Shown one piece after another: positions 8,573-17,641 of a stretch of DNA of 26,734 bases. The translations under genes were made by a program, and so were the position numbers. Numbering within the stretch: the stretch's first letter is position 1; each line of letters opens with the position of its first letter. This DNA comes from an uncultured Actinomyces sp. (GTDB lineage Bacteria > Actinomycetota > Actinomycetes > Actinomycetales > Actinomycetaceae): NCBI GenBank assembly GCA_915063485.1, contig CAJZDJ010000019.1:1-26734 (forward strand). Direction: 5' to 3'. The notes below the pieces were generated by a model. That model saw only the letters and a program-made list of their open reading frames with translations, ran no database searches and was not told where the DNA came from.

Positions 8573-11500
8573 TCAGGCCTCGCTACCGGCCTCAGCGTCG
8601 CGACGCTTGCGCAGGGCCAGGGCGCCTGCACCAGCTGCGGCCAGGACCAGTGCACCAATACCGATAGCAATGGTGGTACCGGTGCGGGCCAGCGGCTCGC
8701 GAGAGTCGTCGCCCTTACCGGGCTTACCGGGCAGAGCAGAGGGCTTGCCGCTGGGCTTGCCAGGCAGGGCAGAAGCCGAGCTGGAAGCGGACACACTCGG
8801 AGCAGCGGTGGGCTGAGCCGGGTTGGTCGGAGCAGCGGAGCCGGTGGGCTGTGCGGTGGGGGCAGCAGAACCGGTGGGCTGAGCGGTCGGAGCAGCGGAG
8901 CCGGTGGGCTGTGCGGTCGGAGCAGCGGTGGGGGCAGCAGAACCGGTCGGAGCAGTGGTGGGCTGCTCGGTGGGGGCAGTGGTGGAGATGCGCAGCTCGG
9001 CTACGCCAACCTTGCCGCTGTTGCTGGTCAGGGTGATGCGCACGAAGCGGCCCTTAGTACCAGACTTGAGGGTCAGGTCCTGGGGAACCATTGCTTCGCC
9101 GCTGAGGCTGCCAGAGCCAGCGTCGGTCCAGGTCTTACCGTCAACGGAGACCTCGGCCTTCCAGCCGGTGGCGGGCATGGAGTCCACGCCGTCGTTGCCC
9201 TGGTTGGGTACGTACTGCACCTTGGAGATGTTGTGGTAGTCCATGCAGAGGTCCATGGTGATCGGGGCGCCAGAGGAAACCGTAGCGTAGGTGAAGACGT
9301 TGTCGTCAACCACTGCATCAGGCTTGCCGTTACGCGGGTCAGCGTCAGAGGTAGAAGCGTCCGCAGTGGCAGTGGTAGCGGCGGCGGTAACGTCGCCACT
9401 GGCCTCAAGGGTGATTCTGGGCAGGCAATCGACACGACGCCAGTTAATGTAATCGCTACGACGCCAGTCAATGGTGAAGTCGTTGCTCATCCAGACGTTG
9501 TACTGCTCAAGCACGGTGGTGTCGGCACCGGCGGGGGCGTTGAGCTCCCACAGCTGGTAGGTACCTTCAGGGGCCTGCTGGAGCTGGTTGTTAGCGTCCA
9601 GGTAGGAGCCGTCCCAACGCACCAGGCGGGTGCTAGTGCGGTTCCAACCCTTGTCACTCATGGAGATGAAGACCTTGTCAGACAGGACCTCGTACTTGCC
9701 GTCGTCGGTCTTGCGCATGGCCACCAAACCGGAGCGGATCAGCGGTACGTCAGCCTTGAAGTAGACGTGCGGACGGTCGTTGAACATGGTGAACTGGTGG
9801 CCAGCCTTGTTAACAACCTTCAGCTTCTCGGTAGCCAGAACCGGACCGGTCTTGTACAGGGTCTTGGACTCGGCCAGGTTACCGCCCACACCCACGAACG
9901 GGATGCGCAGGGTCTGAGCAGCGTTGTCCGGGGTCAGGGTGACGTAACCACCGTAGAAGTCACCGTTGCCAATGCCAGCGGGAGCGCTGACCTTGACGGC
10001 AACCTTGGCGGAAGAACCAGCCGGAACGGTTACCGAGGTGCCATCGGTGGAAACGGTGGCGCCGTTGGTGGTGCCACGGGTGGGCTTGGAGGACTCACCA
10101 GTGGTGGTGACGGTGTCCACGTGACCCAGCTTGTAGGTCACAGCCTCAGAACCAGAGTTGGTCAGGGTGATCTCGTGGGTCTTTTCACCGGCAATCTGCT
10201 GGCCCAGGTTCAGGCGAGAAACGCTCGGCAGAACCTTGGTGGAAGCAGCGCGGTAGACGTCGATCAGACCGGCACCCTGACGGGCGGTGGGCTCAAGCAG
10301 AGTCTTGTCGCCGTTGCCCTCGCTCCACAGACGCGGAGAACCGGTGGACTGCAGACGTGCGCGCACGCCCTCACTGGTGCTGGCGTTCTTGGCGTCCTTG
10401 AGCTCAGGGTGTGCCTGCAAGATCAGGGCAGCTGCACCAGCAGTGTAGGGGGTAGCCATGGAGGTACCGGAAATGGTGTTGAACGGACCGCCGTGGTCAA
10501 GCGGCCAGGTGGACCAGATCAGACCACCGGGGGCGGCTACATCCGGCTTCATTTCCAGCTTGCCATTCAGACCCCAAGAGGAGAAGTCTGAAACCAGACC
10601 ACCGGTGCTGACCGGGCGGTCGCCGAAGGTCTCACCGAAGGTGACAGTGGTGTCAGCCTTGAGGGCTGCACGCAGAGCGTCACCGTCAGCCTGGGTGATG
10701 GAAACACCGGGGATCTTTACCGGGTCGGTCTCGTTGGCCAGGTTCATGCCCAGCGTGCCGGCCTGGTTGTTGTCGATGATTACACCGACGGCGCCAGCCT
10801 TCTGAGCGTTAGCGGCCTTGGTGCCGAAGGTGCAGCCACCACGGCGGATAAGCACGTACTTGCCCTTGAAAGCGTTAGTGTCGCTGGGGGCGGTGCACAG
10901 CTTGCCGTCTTCAGAGTCAGCCTCACCGGAGGCAACGACCGGGTAAGCAACGTTGGAGCGAGCGAAGTCGCCACCGTTGCTACCGACGTTGTAGAAGAAC
11001 TTGTTGTCTACGCCGCTAGCGGTGAAGTAGTAGTTGGTCTCGACGGTGTTGTCCACACTGGCGACAGTGATGGCCTCGGTGGCAGCACCAGGAGCACCCA
11101 GGGTCCACAGGCCGTCGGCGCCGTCGTTACCCTGAGCGATAGCCACAACCACACCAGCGTCAACCATGGTCTTTACGGCCTTGGTGGTGGGGTAGTCGGG
11201 CAGAACCATGTAGGCAGCACCCAGAGACATGTTGACTACGTCCATGCCGTCCTTGGTGGCCTGCTCCATGGCAGTGATGATGATGTCGGTGCTGGTCTTG
11301 CCGTTGCAGCCAAACACACGGTAGGCAGCCAGGGAAGCCTCAGGGGCTACACCGCGAACCTCGGTGCTGGAACCAGCGGCGCCGCCACCGGCAGCAATAC
11401 CGGCAACGTGGGTACCGTGACCGCCACAGTCATCCGGAATCGGGTCCGGCTTGGCGTCGTAGGTGCCGTTCGAGCCGTAGTCGTCACCAACGTAGTCGTA

Positions 11501-12193
11501 ACCAGCGATGACGCGAGAGTTCGGGAAGCCTACAGCGCCGTCAGCCTTGGCGCCGTCGCCCTTTTCACGGGAGGTACCGGAACCAGAAACGCCGGTACCA
11601 CCGAATTCACGGTGGTCAATGTCAATACCGGAGTCGATGATACCGATCTTGACGCCCTTACCGGTCAGGCCAAGTTCGCTCTGAGCGCGGTCAGCGTTGG
11701 TCATACCCAGGGGAGCACCCCAGGAGTACTTGGTTTCACCTTCGCTGGTGGTGAGCTCTTTGGTGGTCTTGGTCTCGGGGCGCGGAACCTCGATAACGGG
11801 CTGAACCTTTACAACGCCAGGCAGCTTGGCCAGCTGAGCGGCCTGAGAGTCGCTGACGGTAACGGAAACACCGTTCCAGACCTGGTCATAGTTATTGGTG
11901 ATCTTAGCGTTGATGCCGGCGTCCTTGATGGCCTCGGCGAGCTTGTCCTGCTGGGTTTCAATTGAGGACGCGCTACCACCGTCGGATACCGAAGGCGCAG
12001 ACAGGGTTACTAGCCAGTGGCCGGGCACATTAGTTGCCTGGGTGCCATTGGCAAGCTGCAGGGCTGAAGTGAAAGTCCCTGACGGAATATTTGCGGTAGG
12101 AGATGCCACAACGGGAGCCGCAAGCGCGCAGGCAGTTGCCACGCTCAGCGTAAACGCCGTGATCCTCCTCCGGTTCAAACTGGGTTTGAGCAC
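8573..12193 (-). CDS. Sortase-anchored subtilisin-like (S8) surface protease
   Basis: 1206 residues. A signal peptide (~1-30) is followed by an I9-type propeptide (~57-137), then an S8 catalytic domain with D187 (IIDSG), H259 (GGHGTHVAG), oxyanion N356 (AQGND) and S578 (SGTSMATP). A PA domain (~395-525) is inserted before the serine, as in lactocepin/C5a-peptidase-like enzymes. A middle region of beta-sandwich character follows, then a discoidin (F5/8 type C)-like domain ending near RFVRITL...AELRI. Next come ten-residue APTAQPTGSA repeats. The C-terminus has LARTG at 1168-1172, a hydrophobic helix and RKRR, which is a sortase cell-wall sorting signal. The start is GTG with AGGAG 7 nt upstream. 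It likely cleaves extracellular proteins or peptides from the cell surface. The family is certain; the target is unknown. Confidence 0.95.
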   Translation of the reverse strand: MLKPSLNRRRITAFTLSVATACALAAPVVASPTANIPSGTFTSALQLANGTQATNVPGHWLVTLSAPSVSDGGSASSIETQQDKLAEAIKDAGINAKITNNYDQVWNGVSVTVSDSQAAQLAKLPGVVKVQPVIEVPRPETKTTKELTTSEGETKYSWGAPLGMTNADRAQSELGLTGKGVKIGIIDSGIDIDHREFGGTGVSGSGTSREKGDGAKADGAVGFPNSRVIAGYDYVGDDYGSNGTYDAKPDPIPDDCGGHGTHVAGIAAGGGAAGSSTEVRGVAPEASLAAYRVFGCNGKTSTDIIITAMEQATKDGMDVVNMSLGAAYMVLPDYPTTKAVKTMVDAGVVVAIAQGNDGADGLWTLGAPGAATEAITVASVDNTVETNYYFTASGVDNKFFYNVGSNGGDFARSNVAYPVVASGEADSEDGKLCTAPSDTNAFKGKYVLIRRGGCTFGTKAANAQKAGAVGVIIDNNQAGTLGMNLANETDPVKIPGVSITQADGDALRAALKADTTVTFGETFGDRPVSTGGLVSDFSSWGLNGKLEMKPDVAAPGGLIWSTWPLDHGGPFNTISGTSMATPYTAGAAALILQAHPELKDAKNASTSEGVRARLQSTGSPRLWSEGNGDKTLLEPTARQGAGLIDVYRAASTKVLPSVSRLNLGQQIAGEKTHEITLTNSGSEAVTYKLGHVDTVTTTGESSKPTRGTTNGATVSTDGTSVTVPAGSSAKVAVKVSAPAGIGNGDFYGGYVTLTPDNAAQTLRIPFVGVGGNLAESKTLYKTGPVLATEKLKVVNKAGHQFTMFNDRPHVYFKADVPLIRSGLVAMRKTDDGKYEVLSDKVFISMSDKGWNRTSTRLVRWDGSYLDANNQLQQAPEGTYQLWELNAPAGADTTVLEQYNVWMSNDFTIDWRRSDYINWRRVDCLPRITLEASGDVTAAATTATADASTSDADPRNGKPDAVVDDNVFTYATVSSGAPITMDLCMDYHNISKVQYVPNQGNDGVDSMPATGWKAEVSVDGKTWTDAGSGSLSGEAMVPQDLTLKSGTKGRFVRITLTSNSGKVGVAELRISTTAPTEQPTTAPTGSAAPTAAPTAQPTGSAAPTAQPTGSAAPTAQPTGSAAPTNPAQPTAAPSVSASSSASALPGKPSGKPSALPGKPGKGDDSREPLARTGTTIAIGIGALVLAAAGAGALALRKRRDAEAGSEA
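8826..8970 (-). repeat. 30-bp in-frame minisatellite (Pro/Thr/Ala wall spanner)
   Basis: 30-bp units start at 8826, 8856 and 8886; the first and third are identical, and partial, shuffled copies continue to about 8970. They encode the APTAQPTGSA decapeptide just before the LARTG sorting signal, where such repeats typically span the peptidoglycan. Copy number is expected to vary among strains. Confidence 0.85.
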
Positions 12194-12300
12194 TGGTTTC
12201 TCCTTGCTATGCGGGAGTTTATGTAGATTAGCTACACAACCACCCTTAACCTTGCCACATCTCTAAGCGAAATTGTGGCTAGTTTTCATAATCTGAGACG

Positions 12301-12338
12301 TAAACCGGCGAATTTAATTATCAAAATTCGCCGGTTTA
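12301..12338 (-). terminator. Perfect 15-bp hairpin after the CAP protein gene
   Basis: Arms TAAACCGGCGAATTT (12301-12315) and AAATTCGCCGGTTTA (12324-12338) are perfectly complementary with an 8-nt loop. The hairpin starts 14 nt past the CAP gene stop and separates it from the S8 protease gene. There is no long T-run on either side, although the stem ends in A/T. It is probably a terminator or an mRNA-stabilising stem. Confidence 0.75.
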
Positions 12339-12351
12339 TCGCATCAGAATC

Positions 12352-14016
12352 TCACTTAACAGTGACTTCAGTACTAGTGAGAATGTCTTTACCACCCTGC
12401 TTGAGGATTACGCTTAGCTTTGCGCCAGAAGGTACATCCTTAAGTGAAACAGTGGTGCGGGTTTGTAGGTTAGCACTGACATTGTAGGGACCACGCCAGT
12501 AGCTGTACCAGTATGTGGAATTACCCTGCTTCTTAGTGGTCACCCACTTGATGGTGATCTGGTAGTCACCCTTGAGGCCGTTTACCTGAACAATAGCGTC
12601 CTTGTTGGATACGGCGTTACCAACAATGAACACGCTCGCCTTGCTTTCCTGCTGGCTGAGCACGGTCACGGAGCGCTTGAACTCGGTGGAGTTACCAGCC
12701 TTGTCTTTGACCCGGTAAACCACAGTCTGGGTGCCCGGACGGGAGGTGTTCAGGTTGTTAACCACGGTGATGGACTTGGTGACGTCGCCGTCGCGGTCAT
12801 CGAAAGCGGTAACGCCCTCAAGTGCGTTGAACTTGCTGCCGTAAGCCACCTTGGAGGTAGCGGGCATAGAGAAGACCGGGGCGGTCTTGTCAGCGCTGGA
12901 GGACAGGGCGTCGCCGCTCAGCGAGCTGAACAGACGCACCGGGTAGGTCCAGGACTTGCCCTTAGCGGTGATCTTAACGGTGTAGGTGGCTACCGTGTTG
13001 GCGGCCGGCTTGGCTACAAGCGCGGGGGCTGCGAAAGCCACGCTCTGGTAGCCGGAGGACTCGCTGATGCCCGTGGTGCGGGCCGTGGGGCGAGTTACGG
13101 TGCCGTTGGGGGCGGTGATTTCCACCTGGGCGCCCTCAAACAGCTTAGCCTCGCTGCTGAGAACCGAAAGTGACCACTCGGCGTCCTTGCTGACCAGCGA
13201 GTAGGGGAAGTAGCCGGCGGCGGGCCATTCCATAGTGGCCGGGCGCTTCACCTTGGAGTCAGGCTGGGTGATAGAGCCGGTCTCGTAGGACATGTCGGCA
13301 AAGCGTGAGCCGCGTGCGTAGGAAAGCACTACCTGGTTGACGCTGGAGCTGCGGGCGGAGCTAGAGCGGCTAGCGCCTACAGCCGTGTAAACCAGGTTGG
13401 GGCTGAACATGTACATGCGGTGGCCCAGGCTGGATACACCAGAGTCGGCGGCCAGGTTGTCGGCGTGGTAGGCCATGGTGGCGGACTGCCAGGTGGTCCA
13501 AGACAGCAGGCCAGAGAGGGTGGAGCGGACACCACCGGCGGTGCTGCAAGGCCAGGTGCCGTTAGGGCCAGGACGGAAACGGCTGTTTCCCTTCTGGGTT
13601 TCAGGCTTTAGGCCGTGGCTGATGGCGCTGGCGGTGGTCATCGCGATTGAGCCCTCCTGGGCTTCGCGGTGAATGCTCTCGTTGGGGCTGAGCTTGGTGG
13701 CGCCAATGTTGTTGAAGGCGCGCAAAGTGTTCAGGTAGTCAACGTAGCCCTGACGTGCGTCCTGGGGCAGGGGCACATAGCTGCAAGAGTCGGTGATCTG
13801 CGGGGCGACCTGCTTACCTAGGCTCTGCACCTGCTGGTTTAGCTTCTGGGCCTGGGACCAGGAGGTGGTCATGTCCACCATCTGCGGGGTTGCCGACGAC
13901 GTAGCTGCCGGTAGGGCAGTGCCTGCCTTGGGGGAGGCGGCGGCAGTCGGAATTAAGGCACTAGCGCTCATTGCTAGAGCGAGGGTGAAAACCCCGTATT
14001 TTCGTAATTTCTGCAT
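12352..14016 (-). CDS. Secreted CAP (SCP)-domain protein with Ig-like domain
   Basis: 554 residues. A signal peptide (~1-27) precedes a CAP/SCP-like domain (~90-235): LNTLRAFNNIGATKLSPNESIHREAQEGS resembles the CAP helix that follows cell-envelope CAP starts, and LGHRMYMFSPNL matches the conserved HR motif. A linker/beta region follows. An Ig-like domain of the DUF5011 type lies at ~383-465, recognised by DKTAPVF, AFDDRDGD and YRVKDKAGN. A C-terminal beta domain (~470-554) follows. I see no LAXTG signal or C-terminal helix, so it is probably released or held non-covalently. ATG 14016 has AGG 5-6 nt upstream. CAP proteins in bacteria mostly lack an established activity. Its neighbour is the surface protease, but strong hairpins separate the two, so they are likely independent transcripts. 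Confidence 0.88.
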   Translation of the reverse strand: MQKLRKYGVFTLALAMSASALIPTAAASPKAGTALPAATSSATPQMVDMTTSWSQAQKLNQQVQSLGKQVAPQITDSCSYVPLPQDARQGYVDYLNTLRAFNNIGATKLSPNESIHREAQEGSIAMTTASAISHGLKPETQKGNSRFRPGPNGTWPCSTAGGVRSTLSGLLSWTTWQSATMAYHADNLAADSGVSSLGHRMYMFSPNLVYTAVGASRSSSARSSSVNQVVLSYARGSRFADMSYETGSITQPDSKVKRPATMEWPAAGYFPYSLVSKDAEWSLSVLSSEAKLFEGAQVEITAPNGTVTRPTARTTGISESSGYQSVAFAAPALVAKPAANTVATYTVKITAKGKSWTYPVRLFSSLSGDALSSSADKTAPVFSMPATSKVAYGSKFNALEGVTAFDDRDGDVTKSITVVNNLNTSRPGTQTVVYRVKDKAGNSTEFKRSVTVLSQQESKASVFIVGNAVSNKDAIVQVNGLKGDYQITIKWVTTKKQGNSTYWYSYWRGPYNVSANLQTRTTVSLKDVPSGAKLSVILKQGGKDILTSTEVTVK

Positions 14017-14244
14017 TATACCTACTAAAAATTAGCGAGCAGTACCAGAAAAATAGTTGCATCGTAAGCTTGAGGTAGACGCCAGTGAACCTGGGAAAGC
14101 TCTGAAAATGTCTATGCAAAGAGTCATATTTTGCTGCAAATCCAGGCTGTTTAGGCAACTAAAAGCCCAGCTGACGAGGCGGTGGCGAGGACGACGGCGC
14201 CAGCTTGGATGGCCTGGGCAGCTCAGGGAAACGGCTGCCTGAGG

Positions 14245-14273
14245 TAATAAAAAACCCCGCCGTAGCGGGGTTT
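14245..14273 (-). terminator. Rho-independent terminator after tRNA-Ser(GCT)
   Basis: On the minus strand AAACCCCGC, loop TACG, GCGGGGTTT and then TTTATTA; the arms are 14265-14273 and 14252-14260. It begins 3 nt after the encoded CCA of the tRNA, a textbook intrinsic terminator for a tRNA transcript. Confidence 0.92.
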
Positions 14274-14275
14274 GG

Positions 14276-14366
14276 TGGCGGAGACGGCGGGATTTGAACC
14301 CGCGAGAGGCTATCAACCTCAACCTTCTTAGCAGGAAGGCGCACTAGGCCACTATGCGACGTCTCC
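14276..14366 (-). tRNA. tRNA-Ser (anticodon GCT), CCA encoded
   Basis: Class II tRNA with a long variable arm. Acceptor GGAGACG pairs with CGTCTCC. The anticodon arm CCTTC/GAAGG encloses CTGCTAA, giving anticodon GCT. The T-arm contains GGTTCAAATCC. Discriminator G and CCA (14278-14276) are encoded. Confidence 0.96.
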
Positions 14367-14438
14367 AAACGGTCAACGACCGCGACTAAGCCTAGCTTAA
14401 AAATCTCTCTCTAGCAAAGCGATTTTTAAACCGGCCGG

Positions 14439-14525
14439 CGGAGAGGAGGGGATTCGAACCCCTGGTGCCCTTGCAGACACAACGGTTTTCAAGACCGTCA
14501 CATTCGGCCGCTCTGTCACCTCTCC
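14439..14525 (-). tRNA. tRNA-Ser (anticodon TGA), CCA not encoded
   Basis: Class II tRNA. Acceptor GGAGAGG pairs with CCTCTCC. The anticodon arm ACGGT/ACCGT encloses CTTGAAA, giving anticodon TGA. The T-arm contains GGTTCGAATCC. After discriminator G the sequence is CCG, so CCA must be added enzymatically. This contrasts with the other two tRNAs in the window. An AT-only inverted repeat (TTAAAAATC at 14397-14405 and GATTTTTAA at 14421-14429) lies just downstream. Confidence 0.95.
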
Positions 14526-14599
14526 AGCTGGACCTCCACAAACGCCACAGATCCTTATGCGTTTCCGGCGGTCAGCACGCGTAACTTTATCACGCACTA

Positions 14600-15952
14600 C
14601 TAACGGTCTAACAGACCATCTCGCAGTGCGCCGGGTAGTACCGGCCACACCGGCACGCGCGGAATCAAAGTGGCCTGCAAGGCGTGGTAAATATCCGGGT
14701 AGCCAGCCCAGGTGCGGGTGGAGGGCTGGTTAGCTTGATCCAGCTCATGCACCCAGGCCCCAGCCTGGGCTAATGGCGCATTTTGCGGGTCAATCTCGGC
14801 GCGGGTAAAGGGGTCGCCGCCACCAATAATGTATTGCTCACAGTAATCCCAAGCGCTGCGGTAGGCGTGCTCCAAATAGGCCATGCTGGTGGCCTTAGCG
14901 GCCAACGGCACCGGTTCGTTAACTAGCGCACAGTGCAAGGCAGCTGCGGCACTAATGGCCTCACAAGTCACCCAGTGCATACGCTCGTGCACCACCGGTG
15001 TGCCCACAAAATCAACGGTGTAAACAAAGCCGGGGGCGCCGTCGCGATTCCAACCATCAGCGCGCGAACGGGTAAACAGCTCCAAAGCAGCCGGCAGCAT
15101 CCAAGCCGGCGCCTCCAAACCAACCTCTTGCAAAGCCGCCCGCAACTGCACTGTCAGGCGAGCCCACTCCAGGCCGTGACCGGGGGTGATACCAAAGGGG
15201 CGGAAGGGGTGGGCTACCTCATCAATGTTGTAGTCAGGATCCGGCACCCAAGTGGTGCTGTAGTGCTCAGGGATACGCCAGCCGTGGGCGCGGGCCTGCT
15301 GGTTAATAGCAAAGTCCACAATCCCCAGGGCGCGCTCCAGCCAACGGTCATCACCGGTGGCGTCCGCAATAGCCAGGTAGGCCTCCACCGTGTGCATGGC
15401 GGCGTTAATGCCCCGGTAATCCTCCGGGTCAGTGAAATCTAGGGCATAAGACTCGGTGGGCATGGACTGGGAGTGGTCAAAGAAGTAACGCTCATGCACC
15501 TCCAGGGCCCGCTTAAGCAGGGCCGCCGCCCCCGGACGCCCCGCCGCTAGGGCCGTAGCTGCCCCCAGTAGCACAAAAGCGTGCTGGTAGCACTCTTTAC
15601 GGGTAAAACCGGGGGCTGGGCGGCCATGGCCATCCTCATCTAGCTCACCCTCAATGGCGCTAAACCAGCCCCCATTGGTTTCATCCCAAAACGCGTTAGT
15701 TAACGCCTGCACCCCATGATCGGCGTAGCGCCGGCACCCGGGCACACCCAACAGCACGCCCACACTAAACACGTAGGTCATGCGCCCAGTAATCCACAGC
15801 TCTACAGGTCGGGAAGAATCAACGACGCCGTCGGGACCGATCCAACCAAAACCACCGGGCACCCGGCTACGGCGCGCAAAATCCAGCAAAGCCTGAGTGT
15901 GCTGACCCAACCAGCGGGTGTGTTCGGGGGAACCAATCCATTGCAGCGCCAT
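14600..15952 (-). CDS. AGE-family sugar epimerase/isomerase
   Basis: 450 residues, spanning the whole N-acylglucosamine 2-epimerase (alpha/alpha)6-barrel fold. Histidines in conserved family positions: H124 (CYQHAF), H187 (AAMHTVE), H248 (AHPFRPFG), H259 (GHGLEWARL) and H326 (RMHWVTCEA). GHGLEWARL and YQHAF-type motifs are shared with the mannose isomerase/YihS branch (aldose-ketose isomerases) rather than sugar-nucleotide-linked epimerases. D-mannose/D-fructose interconversion is therefore a reasonable guess, but the substrate is not proven. ATG 15952 has an excellent AGGAGG 5 nt upstream. It is divergent from codB across a 273-nt gap, and no sugar transport or catabolic genes adjoin it. Confidence 0.85.
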   Translation of the reverse strand: MALQWIGSPEHTRWLGQHTQALLDFARRSRVPGGFGWIGPDGVVDSSRPVELWITGRMTYVFSVGVLLGVPGCRRYADHGVQALTNAFWDETNGGWFSAIEGELDEDGHGRPAPGFTRKECYQHAFVLLGAATALAAGRPGAAALLKRALEVHERYFFDHSQSMPTESYALDFTDPEDYRGINAAMHTVEAYLAIADATGDDRWLERALGIVDFAINQQARAHGWRIPEHYSTTWVPDPDYNIDEVAHPFRPFGITPGHGLEWARLTVQLRAALQEVGLEAPAWMLPAALELFTRSRADGWNRDGAPGFVYTVDFVGTPVVHERMHWVTCEAISAAAALHCALVNEPVPLAAKATSMAYLEHAYRSAWDYCEQYIIGGGDPFTRAEIDPQNAPLAQAGAWVHELDQANQPSTRTWAGYPDIYHALQATLIPRVPVWPVLPGALRDGLLDR

Positions 15953-16225
15953 CGCGGCCTCCTGGTACAGATAAATATTTGCCTAGCGGCTCTTGCCTTA
16001 GCGGGCGTGCGTGGGCTGAAAACCGCCACCAAGGCAACAAAGCAGCAAGGCAGCAAGCTTGAGCAGCACCCACTATGGCGCCTGCTAGCCACAGCCTACC
16101 GTCAAAACCATTGCAGAAAGTAGCTTTATGCACATTTGGCAAGCTTTAGTGCCTAAGGCCTTGAATCAGCCTAAATTGAACCAGTAACCTACCGTGGATT
16201 TTGGCTACCTTTTGGAAGGAAACCC
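15953..16225. promoter_or_regulatory. Divergent promoter region between epimerase gene and codB
   Basis: 273 nt serving two divergent genes: AGGAGG for the epimerase at the left edge and AAGGA for codB at the right. The right half (about 16110-16215) is more AT-rich and is the likely codB promoter zone. I found no clear palindromic operator or riboswitch. Confidence 0.4.
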
Positions 16226-17641
16226 ATGAGCTCGTCTCATTTTGGCCACAACCCGGCCGCAGCCTCATCATCTCCCGGTGCATCCAGCTCCGGTGCGTCT
16301 GCCGGTTCCGGCGCACCCAGCTCCGGTGCACCCACCCCGGCAACTGCTGACGCGGCAAATTCTGCACAAGATCTAGACGCACTCATTTCCCAGCACTCTA
16401 GTGCCATTGACGAAGACTATTCCTTCGAAGCTGTTCCCACACAAAGCCGACGGTCATTTTGGGCCGTCGGTTTTGTTATGTTGGGCTTTACCTTCTTCTC
16501 CGCCTCCATGAGCGTGGGCGCCAAACTCGGCCAGGGCCTAGATTTAAACGGCTACATCCTGGCTGTGCTTATTGGTGGCGCAATTTTGGCGGTTTACACC
16601 GGCGCGCTGGGTTATATCGGCGCGAGAACCGGTTTGAGCTTTGACCTGATGTCCCAGCGCACCTTTGGAACTAAAGGTTCATTCCTACCCTCAGCCCTGA
16701 TCAGCTTGACCCAGATGGGTTGGTTTGGTGTGGGCGTGGCCATGTTTGCTAAACCCACCGCCGAGCTGCTGCACGTAAACGTGTGGGTGATTGTGATTAT
16801 TGCTGGTGGGTTGATGACCGCCAGCGCCTACTACGGCATTAAAGCAATTGAGATTGTTTCGTTCATTTCCGTGCCCTTGATCGCTATTTTGGGCACCTAC
16901 TCCATGGTTACTGCTACTGCCGACGGCGGTGGGCTGTCTGCCATCTTCGCTAAAAGCACCGGCATGGGCGTGGTTAGCGCCGTGGGCCTAGTGGTGGGCT
17001 CCTTCGTTTCTGGCGGTAGCGCCACCCCTAACTTCACCCGTTTCGCTAAATCCACCTCCTCCGCCGTGATCACCACCGTGGTGGCTTTCTTCCTGGGTAA
17101 CACCCTGATGTTCTCTTTCGGCGCGGTAGGCGGCGCGTTTACCGGCAAAGACGACATTTTCTACGTGATGATCGCCCAGGGCCTGGCCATTCCCGCCATT
17201 GTGGTGCTGGGCGCCAACATTTGGACCACAAACAACAACGCCCTGTACACCACCGGTTTGGGTTACGCCAACATCACCAAGATCCCCAAGAAGCCGCTGG
17301 TGCTGGTGGCCGGCATTCTGGGCACGCTAGCTGCCCTGTGGCTGTACGACAATTTTGTGGGTTGGCTCAACATTTTGAACGCTACTTTGCCGCCCGTGGG
17401 CACGGTACTGATTGTGGATTACTTTGCTCGACGCCGCTCCTATAGTGCGGGGATCGTGGCCTTTAAGTGGGTGCCGGTGGTGTCTATCCTGGCCGGGGCC
17501 CTGGTGGGTTGGTTTGTTAAAGACCTGGGTATTCCCGCCATTAACGCCATGGTGACCACGGTGGTGGTGTACCTGGGTGGGATGGCCCTGGAGCACGCCC
17601 TGGGCCTGGAATTCACTGTGGGTGAGCCGCAGGATCTGTAA
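16226..17641 (+). CDS. codB: Cytosine permease (NCS1 family)
   Basis: 471 residues. About 70 cytosolic N-terminal residues, very rich in Ser/Ala/Gly/Pro, precede a core with about 12 predicted membrane helices (~78-460). The core carries CodB-like motifs: FWAVGFVMLGFTFFSASM, QMGWFGVGVAMFAKP, ATPNFTRFAK and the unwound-helix stretch IWTTNNNALYTTGL. NCS1 permeases of this type import cytosine by cation symport. E. coli CodB is 419 residues; the excess is the N-terminal tail, which contains imprecise SSGAP-type repeats. ATG 16226 is preceded by AAGGA 7 nt away. It is followed by codA on the same strand, which fixes cytosine as the most likely substrate over allantoin or hydantoins. Confidence 0.92.
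   Translation: MSSSHFGHNPAAASSSPGASSSGASAGSGAPSSGAPTPATADAANSAQDLDALISQHSSAIDEDYSFEAVPTQSRRSFWAVGFVMLGFTFFSASMSVGAKLGQGLDLNGYILAVLIGGAILAVYTGALGYIGARTGLSFDLMSQRTFGTKGSFLPSALISLTQMGWFGVGVAMFAKPTAELLHVNVWVIVIIAGGLMTASAYYGIKAIEIVSFISVPLIAILGTYSMVTATADGGGLSAIFAKSTGMGVVSAVGLVVGSFVSGGSATPNFTRFAKSTSSAVITTVVAFFLGNTLMFSFGAVGGAFTGKDDIFYVMIAQGLAIPAIVVLGANIWTTNNNALYTTGLGYANITKIPKKPLVLVAGILGTLAALWLYDNFVGWLNILNATLPPVGTVLIVDYFARRRSYSAGIVAFKWVPVVSILAGALVGWFVKDLGIPAINAMVTTVVVYLGGMALEHALGLEFTVGEPQDL

Noticed and set aside
9233..10591. 452-codon open frame on the plus strand inside the S8 protease gene
   Set aside because: It is antisense to a gene with full catalytic motifs; the long frame results from GC-rich codon bias and its product is Gly/Val-rich with no recognisable domain.
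14032..14648. Minus-strand open frames across the two tRNA-Ser genes
   Set aside because: They translate tRNA sequence and flanks; not proteins.
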